Source of the DNA: Laguncularia racemosa
Lineage: Eukaryota > Streptophyta > Magnoliopsida > Myrtales > Combretaceae
Direction: 5' to 3'
DNA length: 64,000 bases
Assembly: GCA_037954665.1 (NCBI GenBank)
Contig: JBBMOL010000224.1
Span: forward strand, 213,112 to 277,111
Positions 34,278-46,153 of this stretch are shown piece by piece. The notes below the pieces were generated by a model. It was not told the origin of the DNA. It ran no database searches and worked only from the letters and a program-made list of their open reading frames with translations. A program made the position numbers and the translations under genes. Position 1 is the first letter of the stretch. Every line of letters starts with the position of its first letter.

Positions 34278-35700
34278 GTGCAACAAGCAAGCCATTTACC
34301 ATACAAAAATTTAGATGAGTTCACTATCTACAAAGTAAAGAACAAAGCTCCCAAGTCACACAAGAGTCACACACAAAGGGAGTTAAGAAAGAGGTGGTTG
34401 GCAGGAGATCCAACAGTTGACACTCTAAGTGCATCATTCAGAAAGTTCGAATATTTGGTAGAATATTCATTCACACCAACAGTTTATGGGACATCTACCA
34501 GTTGGGTGCTTGAATTCGAAGAGGAAGACAATAAACTAGACCGGAAAGACAAGTCCATAAACATAATTGGATCTAGCCCAAAACCAATAGTTATAAAATG
34601 TTACGAGGGATAAGAAGCAGAGGAAAGTCTCAAAGAAGAAGTATGTGTTCCATGGCCCAATCTCCCTAGAGAGATATAAGGTGGAACCACTTGACTGTCA
34701 AGCTATTAATTAAGAAAAATCTTCAATTATAGGAGGGATCACTCACTCAGGGAGAATTTACAATCCTAAAAACAAAGTCTCCATTGAGGAGCCTGCTACT
34801 GAGGTAGAAAAGGAAGAGGAAGAGGGATTCCCTTCATTCAAAAAAATGATTAAATTAAGTGAATAAGGTCATGGAGCAACTCACTGAAATCCCGACCCAA
34901 ATATCACTCATGAGCCTTCTCATGTCATCTGTACCCCATCGAAAGGCGCTCTTCAAAGTGCTTAAACAAGTCAAGGTGCTAGAGGGAATTGCAATAGAAA
35001 AATTGAGCCACGACTCAGACTCGATCTTCACCATAGATCAAATATCCTTTTCGCTTGAGGAATTAGGAGAAGATGGTGCCCAACACACCAAACCACTTTT
35101 CATAGTAGTAAAATGAAATGATGCAAAGTATATTGAGTCGTCATAGACAATGGGTCTTCTCTTAATGTATGCGTTTTAACCACCTTTGACTTGTTGGGGG
35201 TCGATATGAGCAACATTAAATCAAGCTCAACGGTAGTCCAGGCCTTTGACAATTCTAAGAGTGAAATCATGGAAGAAATTGGCTTGCCGGTAGAGATTAA
35301 CCCATAGATAATTAATATTTCGTTCCAAATCCTTGTCATCCTAAGGTCCTTTAATCTACTGCTAGGGGGACCATAGATACACACAATAGGAGGCCTACCT
35401 TTGAGCTTTCACCAAAAGGTCAAATTCATAGCAAACGGACAAATAATCACCGTACTAGGTGAGCAAGACTATGCCTTTTAGAAGGAAATAGTTATACCCT
35501 ACATTGGGAAGGATGGCCCTAAAAACTTGGGACTCTAAATATTCGATGAAGTATGTGTGGTCATTAAAGAAGAGACGAGCAAAGTGAGGCATGGGTTCAA
35601 GGAAGGTCAGTAGTGGACATTCAGGTTAGGGTGTGTCCCTACTCCGAGAGAAGAGATTCGAGCAAGGTGCATGAAAGGCAGAAGGGGAGAGAGACTATAT
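34278..35700 (+). pseudogene. element C gag-pol linker and protease
   Basis: 34859-35116 is an open piece with SSVPHRKALFKVLKQVKV and HTKPLFIVVK, the usual lead-in to Tat protease. The protease follows in another frame at about 35130-35400, with VVIDNGSSLNVCVLTTFDLLGVDMS and an FNLLLGGP…IHTIG end. The active-site DTGSS reads DNGSS, so Asp is kept but Thr is lost. Several stops and at least one frameshift. Confidence 0.75.
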
Positions 35701-36208
35701 GATACCCGAATGAATTTTTTACCTCTCCGACAGATTGTTTTTCGGCCAGTTAATAGTCAAGAGCCGGGAACAATCTAAGCCAACTTCAACAACGAAGACT
35801 CATTAATAGAGACTTTTGCTTCTCGCATCTCCAATCCATCTCCAGCTCTTAATAATTGGTTTTCCTATCTCCTTAATAGCACTAGGTTTGCTTGAGAATT
35901 AGGAGCAATCATAATTAAAAAAAAAATTATGTTTACTTCCATCATTGCTCAATAAGACTCTTTGATAATGTCAAGTAATAAAATTAAAAGTTATTTCAAT
36001 AAAGTTTTTCTTTCATTTACTTATATACTTTCACCTCACTTTCCACATAGATTCGACACTCTTGATGAATGCGAGGGATATCTCATGCATATAAATATTG
36101 AAAATATTGATATCGTTTCCAACACTATTGAGTCAATTGTTGAAAGTGATATTAATGACCACGAAGCAGTAAAAGAGAGTTGGCAAAAAATATGAACAAG
36201 GTAGAGTT

Positions 36209-37520
36209 TTGATTGATGAGCCAATGGAGAAAGTTAATCTAGGAACTAAGGAAGAGCCCAAATGCCTTAAAATTAGAGGTAATTTGAGTGATGAGCAAAA
36301 GCGCGAAATGACTAAGTTGTTAACTGAATATGTGGATGTGTTTGCTTGGTTGTATGGTGACATGCTAGGACTTAACCAATCAATGGTGGTTCATAAGCTA
36401 CCTACAAGAGAAGATTCAAACCTAAAAAACAAAAGTTAAGAAGATTTAGACCTGACATCTTACTAAAGATTAAAGAGGAGGTTAAGAAGCTATTGGAAGT
36501 CGGGTTTATCGAAGTATCGGATTATCCAGAATGGGTAGAAAACATAGTCCATGTTTTAAAGAAAAACGAAAAAGTATGGTATGTGTAGATTTCCGATATT
36601 TGAACCATGCTACACCTAAAGATAACTTTCCTCTACCTTACATAGATGTCTTGGTAGACAATACTGTAGGAAGTCATCTCTTCTCATTTATGGATGGCTT
36701 CTTAGGATATAAATAAAAATGGTAGAAGAAGATAAAACCAAAATGACCTTTATCACAACTTAAGGTACCTTTTGTTATAAAGTCATGCCTTTCGGTTTAA
36801 AGAATGCTAGAGCAACATATCAAAGAGCAATGGTTGCAATACTTCATGACATGATGCATCGAGAAGTCGAAGTATATGTTGACGACATTCACAGCATGAT
36901 AGCTAAATCCAAAAAAGGAGAAAGCCATGAGGTAGTCTTAAGGAAATTATTCGAACGATTGCGAAAGTTTCAATTGAAATTAAATATAGAGAAATGCACT
37001 TTTACGGTCACATCTGCTAAGTTGTTGAGGTTTATTGTAATTCAAGAAGGCATTAAAATAGCCTTTAAAAAAGTAAAAGCCATACTAGAAATGCCTTCTC
37101 CATGTACCATCAAAGAGGTAAGAGGTTTATTGGGAATGTTGGATTACATAGCTCATTTCATCTCACAAATTGCTACAATGGAATGGGATAACGAATGCAA
37201 AGAGGCATTCAAGAAGATCAAGGAGTATCTTATGAATCCACCAGTTGTAGTAGTCTTAAAACTAGGAAAACCTTTATTTTTATATCTTACGATACTTCCC
37301 GAGTTGATGGGGTATATATTAGGACAAAAAGATGAAAGAGGAAGGGAACAGTCTATATACTATTTGAATAAAAAATTCACAGATGGGGAGCAAAAGTATT
37401 CCGATGTAGAAAGGACCAACTACACACTGGTTTGGGTTATGCATCAATTGAGATAGTACACTCTCTATTATCCCATTAAACTATTAACAAAGCATGATCC
37501 CTTGAAATATTTAGTGGAGA
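36209..37520 (+). pseudogene. element C reverse transcriptase and first RNase H
   Basis: The RT lead-in KVNLGTKEEPKCLKIRGNLSDEQ (36230) and YVDVFAW (36333) are typical of Tat. RT proper: MVCVDFRYLNHATPKDNFPLPYIDVLVDN (36578-36662), SFMDGFLGY (36690), KVMPFGLKNARATYQRAM (36780). The catalytic YVDD is kept at about 36872 but followed by extra residues (IHS). After HFISQIA (37160) a segment of the thumb is missing. RNase H reads REQSIYYLNKKFTDGEQKYS (37350). A stop at 37456 follows HQLR. Confidence 0.9.
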
Positions 37521-38118
37521 AACCTATTTTGTTGGGAAGAATTTCCAAATGGTAGATGCTCCTATCAAAATTTGACGTTACGTATGTAACTCAAAATTCA
37601 ATGAAAGGGCAGACATTAGCAAATCAGTTGGCGGAGTACCCAATTGAAGGAGATTCCCGAAAATCACAAGCCCAATTCCCAGATGACAATATATTAATGG
37701 TAGAGGGTGAGTCAGAAAAAGAATCTAAGATAGAAAAGGATCCTAAATGGAAGAAGTATTTTGACGGAGTTGCCAATGTGTTTATATGTGGAATTGGGGC
37801 AGTATTGATATCTCTAGAAGGAATGCCGTTCCCCTCAATAATGAGACTTACATTTCCATATACTAATAATATTGCAGAGTATGAAGCATGCATCCTTGGT
37901 CTCAAAATGGCCTACTATATGGAAATCCGTAAGTTGGATGTATACGGAGATTCCTCGCTTATCATATTATAAACATGACGAGAATACAAAACTAAAGACC
38001 CTAAACTAGTGCCATACTACCAAAAGTTGATATAATTGATAGAAGAATTCGGGGTGGTCACCTTCACATACATCCTAAGGACTCAAAATTAGTTTGCAAA
38101 TACCCTTGCCACACTAGC
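37521..38118 (+). pseudogene. element C second (archaeal-type) RNase H, interrupted by A2
   Basis: Tat elements carry an extra RNase H domain. Here: WKKYFDGVANVFICGIGAVLIS (37748), FPYTNNIAEYEACILGLKMAYYMEIRKLDVYGDSSLII (37850-37970), and VTFTYILRTQN (38060) then LATLANRNQ, where A2's LTR starts. The presence of this domain is the main reason for the Tat call. A stop lies at 37972. Downstream integrase is not found anywhere in C. Confidence 0.85.
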
Positions 38119-39201
38119 TAATAGGAATCAAAATCCATCAAGACCTATAATTAGGTCAAGAGTTAAAGGATTTCAAATCTTGATGATGAGGGCCCATTTT
38201 GAGCAAATCGACCCCAAAATTATTTATAAATTAACCTCTTTTCTATTATTCCTGTATTGTGTTTTCCAACAGGTACACTTATTTGGTTTCACAAGGTGAT
38301 GGACAAACTCACTAAGACTCAGCTTGTGGGTTATCCATGGACTGACCTAAAAACTGAAGATGAGCTAAACCGATGAATTCCAATGCAGAGTTAGCTTGTT
38401 GAAGATTATTTTTGTATTTTGTAATTTATTTTTTAACTATTTATTTTGTAAGCTTTGTGGGACATTTTATTTGGTTGTAATTTATGTTTTAGCATCAGCC
38501 ACCCTATAGCGGTATAGTTGTAATTTTCTAGTCATTTTAACCCTAAAGGGAACAAGTATAAATACTTGCTAATTAGGATTTTAGGAGACCTTTTGATAAT
38601 TTGAGAAAAAAAATACACTTTTGTGCCGTAAGAGATACCCTCTTACAAGCATTTTGCTCTTATTAATTTCAAGTGTGAAATTGTGGCGAGTGGGCTTGGA
38701 TTTGTTGTATGTAATATCAACAAATTACAAGTTGATCCTAATTCCAAACTAGTGCGTCATATCTAGTAAGGAATTAGTTAATTTATGTTGATGTTGTTAC
38801 ACAAATTTAAGGTTCCTTACTCAATTTATAGGTCATGCCATTTGTTAATTGAAACTTGGAATCAATTGTGTTATTATTGGATTGGTCTTTATCTAATTTA
38901 ATACATGCTATTTTGGAGAATTGTTCATCAATTGTTACGACATATTTGTGATGTTATATAGTTGATTTAACAATTGGAATGTGTACATTGTGCTTTAGAT
39001 TTTAGGCACATCATCATATTTGGTATTAGAGCTATATCATACTTAGATTTAAGATTGATCATGCCATTGTTTGAATAATTGGTTACAAGTAGTGAAGATT
39101 TGATGCCATTGTTCATGTGATTGAAGCTAGTTTGATTGACTTTGTTTGTTTGTCTTTCAAATTGGTTTTAAATGTTCTTAATCTTGGTTTTAGGCACATC
39201 A
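38119..39201 (+). repeat. A2 5' LTR with duplicated inner end
   Basis: Starts TAATAGGAATCAAAATCC (family TGATAGGAATC). GGCACATCA plus primer site occurs at 39005-39032 (TGGTATTAGAGC) and again at 39193-39218 (TGGTATCAGAGC). TATA lies in the inverted repeat at 38551-38570. The GTGGCGAGTGGGCTTGG and later segments match A1 on the other strand. Confidence 0.8.
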
Positions 39202-39218
39202 TAATTTGGTATCAGAGC

Positions 39219-40700
39219 TTGTGGTTTAAGAGGAGGGATTTTGCAATTTGAATTCGTAAATTAGGGTTCTTTAGTTTAGCACTTTGATCTGAATTGTTGA
39301 AGGGAACTTAAGTATTTGATTGTGTTGTTGAAGTGATATAATTGTTCTTATTGTTTTAGACTTGGAGTATTTGTAATATTCCTTGTCTCCTTGAGTTTTT
39401 CATGATTACTTAAGGGGAAGTGTCCTTGTGATCATTTGAGGAAGTTGAAATCCGAAGTCTGGAAGAGTAGTGTTCAATTGTTGAAGTGGATTGGTGTTGT
39501 GTGTATTTTTGGAAATTGGAGGAGTAACATTTGTGATTTCAGATTTAAATTCCAGATTTGAAGTTGAGTAAAGAATAGGAAAAACATTTGAAATTCAAAC
39601 ATCCATCAATTTGAAGTAGTTATTGAAGTAGCATTAAACATTGTTGTTTGAATTTGAATTATCTTACCTTTTATGGAGAAGGTTGCATTTAGTGGAATTA
39701 TTTGAGTTGTTGTTGTTGCCTTTGTTGTGAGGTTTCTGGTGTAAGGGGATTCAACAAGAAGTGTTGTGTGTATTAAGGCAAGGAAGTGATACATTTGAAG
39801 TATTGTTATTGTTTCCTGAGGGAGTGCACCGTGTGTGTGTTTAGTGTGAGTGGCGGTGTGAATTATTGTGTGTGTGTAAGTGTGAGTGACAGTGTGAATT
39901 GTTGTATTTGTGAAGTGGTGTTAAGTGATCTTGAAGTGGATGTGAGGAGTAAGAGTGTTGATCCAATGTGATCAATTGAAGAAGTGTGAATTGTGTAGTG
40001 TATTTTCGAAAGTGAGGAGTAGCAAATTGTAATTTTCATATTTGAATTTCAAAATTGAAGTGAGTTAAGAAGAAATTTGAATGTTCAAAACACACATTAA
40101 GTGATTGTTTAATTGTGTGTTATTTGAATTTGAAATAGCTCTTTACCATTTATGGAATTTTTCACTTATTGAACTCCTTTTTGAATTTGAAAGTTATGCT
40201 ACCTTTTGTGTTGAAGTTGTGGTTCGTTATAGTGTGTGGAAGGGAAGCGTATTGTGGCTTGAAGAGGAGTGTATATAGTGTTGTGTTTTTTTTTTTTTTT
40301 TTGTAAACTTAGTGAAGGGTGTGTATATTTGGCGTTAGTTGTTGTTGGTGTTGTAAAGATAATTATTGCTAGTGGAGTGAACATATTGGTACCGTAAGTA
40401 GAAAGGAAGTTGTGTGGCGGTGAATTATGTATTGTATATGTGTTTAATTGTTGCCTACTGTGTATTTAAGTAGTGAGAAGACAAGGTAAGAAATAGGAAA
40501 GTTAGGTAGTAGAATTTAAAATCCAAACAAGTCATTAAAGTGTGAAAGTAATTGAACTAATTACTTAAACACTTCTAGTTGAATTAATTCTATCTACTTG
40601 AAAGTAGTTGAGTGTACTTCATTTGTGACTTAGTTGTGTACTTGAACTGTGGAAGTGTGAAGATAATTATTGTGTTGTTAGGTTTGAACACAATCATGTC
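39219..40700 (+). other. A2 leader, GT-rich, non-coding
   Basis: About 1.5 kb without a supported gene. GT-rich segments (39820-39900: GTGTGTGTGTTTAGTGTGAG and similar) and repeated TTTGAATTTGAA phrases. It corresponds to the AC-rich minus-strand leaders of A1, A3 and G. Confidence 0.7.
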
Positions 40701-40848
40701 TAGTAAAATGTTTCATTATACTAATGTATTACATCGGACATTTACTACATTCACTATTAAGGATGATGAATAAAGGGAAAACTTGTTCCATACCTCTGGT
40801 AGGGTACAAGGAAATTTATATGTCCTTATAGTTAATGGTGGTAGTTGT

Positions 40849-41889
40849 TGATGTGCCTAAATCCAAGCTTAACCACAATTAAAAGATTCAAGAAAAACTA
40901 TCTCAAGTCAAGGCAAATTCGGATCCAAAAATGGCACTTTCACGTGAATACCTTGTAGATTTTGATGGAAATTGTTGTTCAAATGATTCAATTGTAATCT
41001 CTAATGATAATTTAACCAAATAACCACAATAAGGCTTGAGAATCACGTGGAAATCAGATCAAAATGAAGCAACACAAACCGTGAATTCCACTTCCCCTTT
41101 CAATACCAAATTCACGCCAAATGCACTAAAATTAATAGTGAATTCAATAACTAAAAGAACAATTAATCTTACAAGATTGTTGTTCACGAAATTAGAACCA
41201 CAAATAGATCCAAGAAAGATCCAAATCTACCCTAGATATGACTCACTAGAGAAGAAATGAACAACAACAAAGATGAATCGATATTACTCACGATTTCTCC
41301 TTGTTGCACTCGCTACAATTCCAACTTCTTGAGATTGAAATTGATAAGAGAATTTTGGAATTAGGAAACCCTAAGCCCTCTCACGAAAATGTGAAGTTTG
41401 TTTATGCAAAATTAAGCCTCCTCAAACCCTCTCTTAAGCAAGTATTTATACTTGCTACTCTTAGGGTTAAAAAGTGCTCAAAATTACAAGTTTGCCACTT
41501 TTAAGGTGGCTAGCCCTAAATGAAAATTACATGGAAATAAAAGTATCCTAGAACCAAAATACAACTAAAATAGTTGATAAAAGAAGAAATATATAAAATA
41601 AATGGTCTTCATGACGCCGGTCTTCTATAGGATCCATCGGCTCAGCTCATCGCCGGTTCAGGTCGGTCTATGGATAACCCACAAGTTGAGTCTGAGGGAG
41701 TTTTTCCATTGCCCTATAGAATATGATAAGTGTACCTATTGGAATATATAATACATGAATAAGAGAAAAGAAGTTAGATAACAAATAATTCCGGGGTCGA
41801 TTTGCTCAAAATGGGTCTCCATCGCTAAGATTCGAAATCCTTTAATTCTTGCCCTAATGATAAGTCTTGTCGGATTTTGATTCCTATCA
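40849..41889 (-). repeat. A3 3' LTR
   Basis: Plus strand starts TGATGTGCC and ends GATTCCTATCA. It nearly equals 43830-44866. TATA in the dyad at 41437-41456. Confidence 0.93.
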
Positions 41890-42905
41890 TCTCCTCGGGC
41901 CTCAAAAAGATTTTTCCTCAAATCTGGCAGATCAAATGCAGTAGAGACTTTGTTTCCTCTTAGCAAGTCACCTGAAGAAATATCTTTGCAGAATCCCAAT
42001 ATCTAAAATACTACAGGTGGTGATTGTTTTCTTTCCTCCATTTCTAAGATGTATCTCTTCTACAACACAAATAATGACCCATTATTTACTGAGGTGTCCC
42101 CTAACTCAACCCATTTCACTGATATTGTATCCTCCTTTTCTAACTCATCTGTATGTCGCTGATCTTCATGGTCTTCTAAGGGTTAGCCCAACTGCTCATT
42201 GTCCTCTAAGACCTCTGAAGGTGAACACAACTGTCTCTGTAGATTTTGGTTCTCTGGTGGTCTACTCGTCTGACTATGATCATCAAGATCCTCTGAAGGT
42301 TTGATCATGTGGCTATGATCCTCACGAACCTGTGATGGTTGTTTTATTTGTCTTTGCATCTCCTGGACCTCTGATGGTGACATAGGGTTCAATACTATAC
42401 GTTTACCATCCTTTTTAAACATATAATCATGTAATACCATCCTGTCATATAACCATGGTCTACCAAGTAATATATGGGATGCACAAAGAGGAAGAATATC
42501 ACATTCAAGCTCATCATAGTACTTGTCCCCTATATTGAAGGGTACCCTAGCCCTTTGAGTCACACAAAGACCATCCTGATCATTTAACCAATGTAATGTA
42601 TAGGGTTTGGGATGTGGGATAGTTTCAAGTTTCAACTTCAATACTAATGATGTAGCTACAACATTAGTACAACTACCAACATCAATAATAATTGCGCACA
42701 AGTTTCCTTGTACCCTACAAGAAGTATGGAATAAGTTTTCTCTTTGTCCCTCATCAATGGTTTGAAAAGAAGTCATGTCCCGATGCAATATGTTAGCATA
42801 ATGAAACATTTCACTAGATATGATTGTACTCAAATCCAACAATACAATAATTATCTTCACACTTCCAAGGTTCAAGTACACAACCAAGCCACAAATGAAG
42901 GACAC
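41890..42905 (-). pseudogene. A3 protease ORF with Ser/Pro/Glu-rich tail
   Basis: The open frame 42905-42183 (240 codons) is the longest in this family. The N-terminal part comes from leader sequence; the protease part begins ENLFHTSCRVQGNLCAIII (about 42745) with DVGSC where DGGSC is usual. It continues to SHILLGRPWLYDRMVLHD (about 42450). A tail of repeated SEV/PSE, QQ and DDHSQ units ends …DNEQLG. Below 42183 the same product may continue in a shifted frame as LPDLRKNLFEARGDD, which runs to the purine tract at the 3' LTR. No gag core, RT or integrase is present. Active-site Gly-to-Val makes activity doubtful. Confidence 0.8.
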
Positions 42906-43812
42906 TCTACTACTTTCAAGTAGATAGAATTAAATTCAACTACAAGTGTTTAAGTAACTAGTTTAATTACTTTCACACTTTAATGACTTGTTTGAATTTT
43001 AAATTCTACTACTCAACCTTCCTTTTCTTACCTTGATTTCACACTTCAAATAACCACAATGTGAAGCACCTTACACTATACAAACTCCACAAATTTGCAC
43101 CACCACACACACCTCAATCACGGTGCACTCACTTCATCACAACACCTACGGCAACAACAACAAATTACACTCCACTTCCACGGCAATGATAACAAATGGC
43201 TACAACAACAAATATACTCCACTTCCAAGGCAATAATAACAAAATATACCTCACTCCCCACAACGTTCTAACCGTAACTCAAAACATAATAGGCAACAAT
43301 TTCAATTTGAAATTCAAACAACTTCACTTATTGTAAGCCTTCCTCAATTGGTAACAATGAATTCAAATTCAAATAGCAATCATTAACTCCCACAACTTAA
43401 TTGCATTTGTTTGAATTCAAATAAATCCTTTCTAATCAAACTTAATACAATCTGCAAAATATACTTCCCCAATTCAAAATTTGCAAAAAGGAATTACAAC
43501 AACAAGCTTCACAACCTCCTCTATGCAAAAAGCTAGTCACAGTAAGAAAAGGCAATTTTTTTTTTTTCAATTTCACAAAATTGTTGAATTAACAACACTT
43601 CTATTCTTCTTCCCTTCCACGAAAATAATTATTCTAAAGAAGCTACAACAATCCCTCCAATCCAACTTCAACAAGCAACAAATTAGATTCTCAATTAAGA
43701 CAATTTTGCAACTCAAATCCACAACACACAATTTTGGTTCAAATATGAAGAACCCTAATTGAAGATGATAATCACGAAATTAACCAACACTTAATCCCTT
43801 CTCTCAACCTGT

Positions 43813-43829
43813 GCTCTGATACCAAATTA
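43813..43829 (-). other. A3 primer-binding site
   Basis: Minus strand reads TTTGGTATCAGAGC just inside the 5' LTR end (…GGCACATCATAA). A perfect match to the initiator-Met primer site. Only one copy here, unlike A1 and A2. Confidence 0.85.
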
Positions 43830-44866
43830 TGATGTGCCTAAATCCAAGCTTAAGCACAATTAAAAGATTCAAGAAAAACTATCTCAAGTCAAGGCAAATT
43901 CGGATCCAAAAATGGCACTTTCACGTGAATACCTTGTAGATTTTGATGGAAATTGTTGTTCAAATGATTCAATTGTAATCTCTAATGATAATTTAACCAA
44001 ATAACCACAATAAGGCTTGAGAATCACGTGGAAATCAGATCAAAATGAAGCAACACAAACCGTGAATTCCACTTCCCCTTTCAATACCAAATTCACGCCA
44101 AATGCACTAAAATTGATAGTGAATTCAATAACTAAAAGAACAATTAATCTTACAAGATTGTTGTTCACGAAATTAAAACCACAAATAGATCTAAGAAAGA
44201 TCCAAATCTACCCTAGATATGACTCACTAGAGAAGAAATGAACAACAACAAAGATAAATCGATATTACTCACGATTTCTCCTTGTTGCACTCGCCACAAT
44301 TCCAACTTCTTGGGATTGAAATTGATAAGAAATTTTGGAATTAGGAAACCCTAAGCCCTCTCACGAAAATGTGAAGTTTGTTTCTGCAAAATTAAGCCTC
44401 CTCAAACCCTCTCTTAAGCAAGTATTTATACTTGTACTCCTAGGGTTAAAAAGTGCTCAAAATTACAAGTTTGCCACTTTTAAGGTGGCTAGCCCTAAAT
44501 GAAAATTACATGGAAATAAAAGTTTCCTAGAACCAAAATACAACTAAAATAGTTCATAAAAGAAGAAATATATAAAATAAATGGTCTTCATGACGCCGGT
44601 CTTCTATAGGATCCATCGGCTCAGCTCATCGCGGTTCAGGTCGGTCTATGGATAACCCTCAAGCTGAGTCTGAGGGAGTTTTTCCATTACCCTATAGAAT
44701 ATGATAAGTGTACCTGTTGGAATATATAATACATGAATAAGAGAAAAGAATTAGATAACAAATAATTCCGAGGTCGATTTGCTCAAAATGGGTCTCCATC
44801 GCCAAGATTCGAAATCCTTTAATTCTTGCCCTAATGATAAGTCTTGTCGGATTTTGATTCCTATCA
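43830..44866 (-). repeat. A3 5' LTR
   Basis: Partner of 40849-41889 with the same TG…CA ends. TATA dyad at 44417-44434 (one arm base missing). Confidence 0.93.
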
Positions 44867-45402
44867 GTTGTACTAATGTGGTGGCAACATCGTTAGTATC
44901 GAAACTAAAACTTTCCACTACTCTACTTCCTAAACCGTATGAATTGCATTGGCTTAGTGATTAGGGAGTTTGCATGTGACTCAAAGAGCTAAAGTACCTT
45001 TCAGTGTAGAGGATAAATACTGTTATGAAATCGAGTGCGATATTCTACTTATGTGTACATCCCATATATTACTTGGCAAGCCTTGGTTATATGATAGGAA
45101 GGTCTTACATGATGGCTTCAAGAATACTTATGTATTCCAGAAGGAGGGAAAACGTATTATTTTGAATCTAATGTCGCCTTTAGAGGTTCAAAGGGTTCAA
45201 CAACAAATCAGTAGACTACTAGAGGACCAAACTGTTTAGGGGTAGTTGTGTTCACCTTCAAAGGTGCTAGAGGCTCATTAGTAGATGAGTAAACCATCAG
45301 AGGATTCTGAGGGTCAGAGTCAGATGAGCCCATCATCAGAGAGACTAGGCTATTCAAAGACAATTGTGTCCACTTTTAGAGGTTTCAGAGGGCAGTGAGT
45401 AG

Positions 45403-45704
45403 TTGGGCCAACCATTAGAGGGCTATGAGGATCAGCACCATATAGATGAGTTAGAAATGGAGAAAACGATTTCAGTGGATCGGGTTAAGACAGGAGATAC
45501 CTCAGTGGATAATGGGTCATTATTTGTGTTGCAGATGAGATACATCCTAGAAATGGAGGAGAGAAAACAATCACCCCCTGTGGTATTTCAGATTTTGGGA
45601 TTCTGCAGTAATACTTCTTTAGGTGGCTTGCTAAGAGGAAGTAGAGTCTCTACTGCACTTGATTTGTCAGATTTGAGGACAAATCTTTTTGAGGCCTGAG
45701 GAGA
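45403..45704 (+). pseudogene. A2 terminal ORF piece and purine tract
   Basis: 45403-45699 is open and ends SDLRTNLFEA, the same C-terminal wording as A3 and as the ends of common gypsy polyproteins. The purine tract GAGGAGA (45698-45704) precedes the 3' LTR start TGATAGGAATC at 45705. It shows that the internal region passes from protease straight to the 3' end. Confidence 0.75.
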
Positions 45705-45872
45705 TGATAGGAATCAAAATCCATCAAGACCTATCATTAAGGCAAGAGCCAAAGGATTTCAAATCTTAGTGATGAAGGCCTATTTTGAGCAAATCGACCC
45801 CGGAATTATTTATAAATTAACCTCTTTTCTATTATTCTTGTATTGTGTTTTCCAACAGGAACACTTATTTGA
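45705..45872 (+). repeat. A2 3' LTR, truncated
   Basis: Matches the first 168 bp of the A2 5' LTR (to …CACTTATTTG) and then switches to element C LTR text. Confidence 0.85.
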
Positions 45873-46153
45873 TTTTAATAGGATTGCCCCTGAGTCGAGA
45901 ATCTATGGCTTTTCTTTTCTTTCTTTCTTTTTTTTTTTTAAAAAAAAAGGGTTTCGTCAACTAGCATTTGGGTTTGAATTAATCTACTCAATTAATTCTA
46001 ACTCAACAATTTTTCCCAACTCTAGTTAGGTGGCGACTCTAAATAAATAATAAAAATTTCTAGTTCAAGTCGAGGATTTGTATTAAATGAGCATAGGATC
46101 TAATGCGAATCGAATTTGAAAAATAATACGAAATTTTTAAATTAGACTTGACA
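45873..46153 (+). repeat. element C 3' LTR, terminal fragment
   Basis: ATTTTAATAGGATTGCCCC onward matches 30660-30936 closely, ending TTAGACTTGACA. Only the last 281 bp of the LTR remain. Confidence 0.88.

Larger units (their letters stand above)
40849..44866 (-). mobile_element. complete non-autonomous LTR retrotransposon A3
   Basis: 4018 bp with perfect 5-bp target duplication GTTGT (40844-40848 and 44867-44871), LTRs of 1041 and 1037 bp, one primer site and a purine tract. The interior of about 1.9 kb codes only a protease-type ORF. The LTRs differ at roughly 20 positions by eye (about 2%), so it is the youngest-looking insertion in the window. It lies inside A2 in the opposite orientation. 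Confidence 0.93.
40720..45240 (+). pseudogene. A2 protease, split by A3
   Basis: Left piece 40720-40848 reads ENLFHTSGRVQGNLYVLIVNGGSC. The right piece from 44867 reads SCTNVVATSLVSKLKL and continues to CDILLMCTSHILLGKPWLYDRKVLHD (about 45030-45110), EGKRIILNLMSPLEVQ (45148). The active-site region reads NGGS, with Asp apparently lost. One stop stands at 44962, and a frame change follows before 44970. A3 and one GTTGT copy sit between the pieces. Confidence 0.85.
38119..45872 (+). mobile_element. LTR retrotransposon A2, interrupted by A3 and truncated at its 3' LTR
   Basis: 5' LTR 38119-39201, leader 39219-40720, protease coding region 40720-40848 continued at 44867-45240, terminal ORF piece 45403-45699, purine tract and the first 168 bp of the 3' LTR (45705-45872). 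No RT, RNase H or integrase lies between protease and 3' LTR. It was inserted in C's second RNase H. The far end is lost in the deletion that joins it to C's 3' LTR. Confidence 0.85.
16617..46153 (+). mobile_element. Tat-type gypsy element C, host of nested insertions
   Basis: The 5' LTR begins TGTAAACACCCC at 16617 and the 3' LTR ends TTAGACTTGACA at 46153. The flanks are ACAGT (16612-16616) and ATAGT (46154-46158), a 4/5 match consistent with an aged 5-bp target duplication. The interior (30937-38118) has a Tat-type primer region, an N-terminal ORF, gag, protease, RT, RNase H and a second RNase H. Athila D splits the 5' LTR; A2 (with A3 inside) splits the second RNase H. The integrase and most of the 3' LTR are missing because of a deletion ending at about 45873. 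Confidence 0.8.

Noticed and set aside
38119..46153. A single long element from 38119 to 46153.
   Set aside because: The perfect GTTGT duplication, LTR pair and opposite orientation of 40849-44866 show a separate insertion, and 45873 onward is element C LTR.
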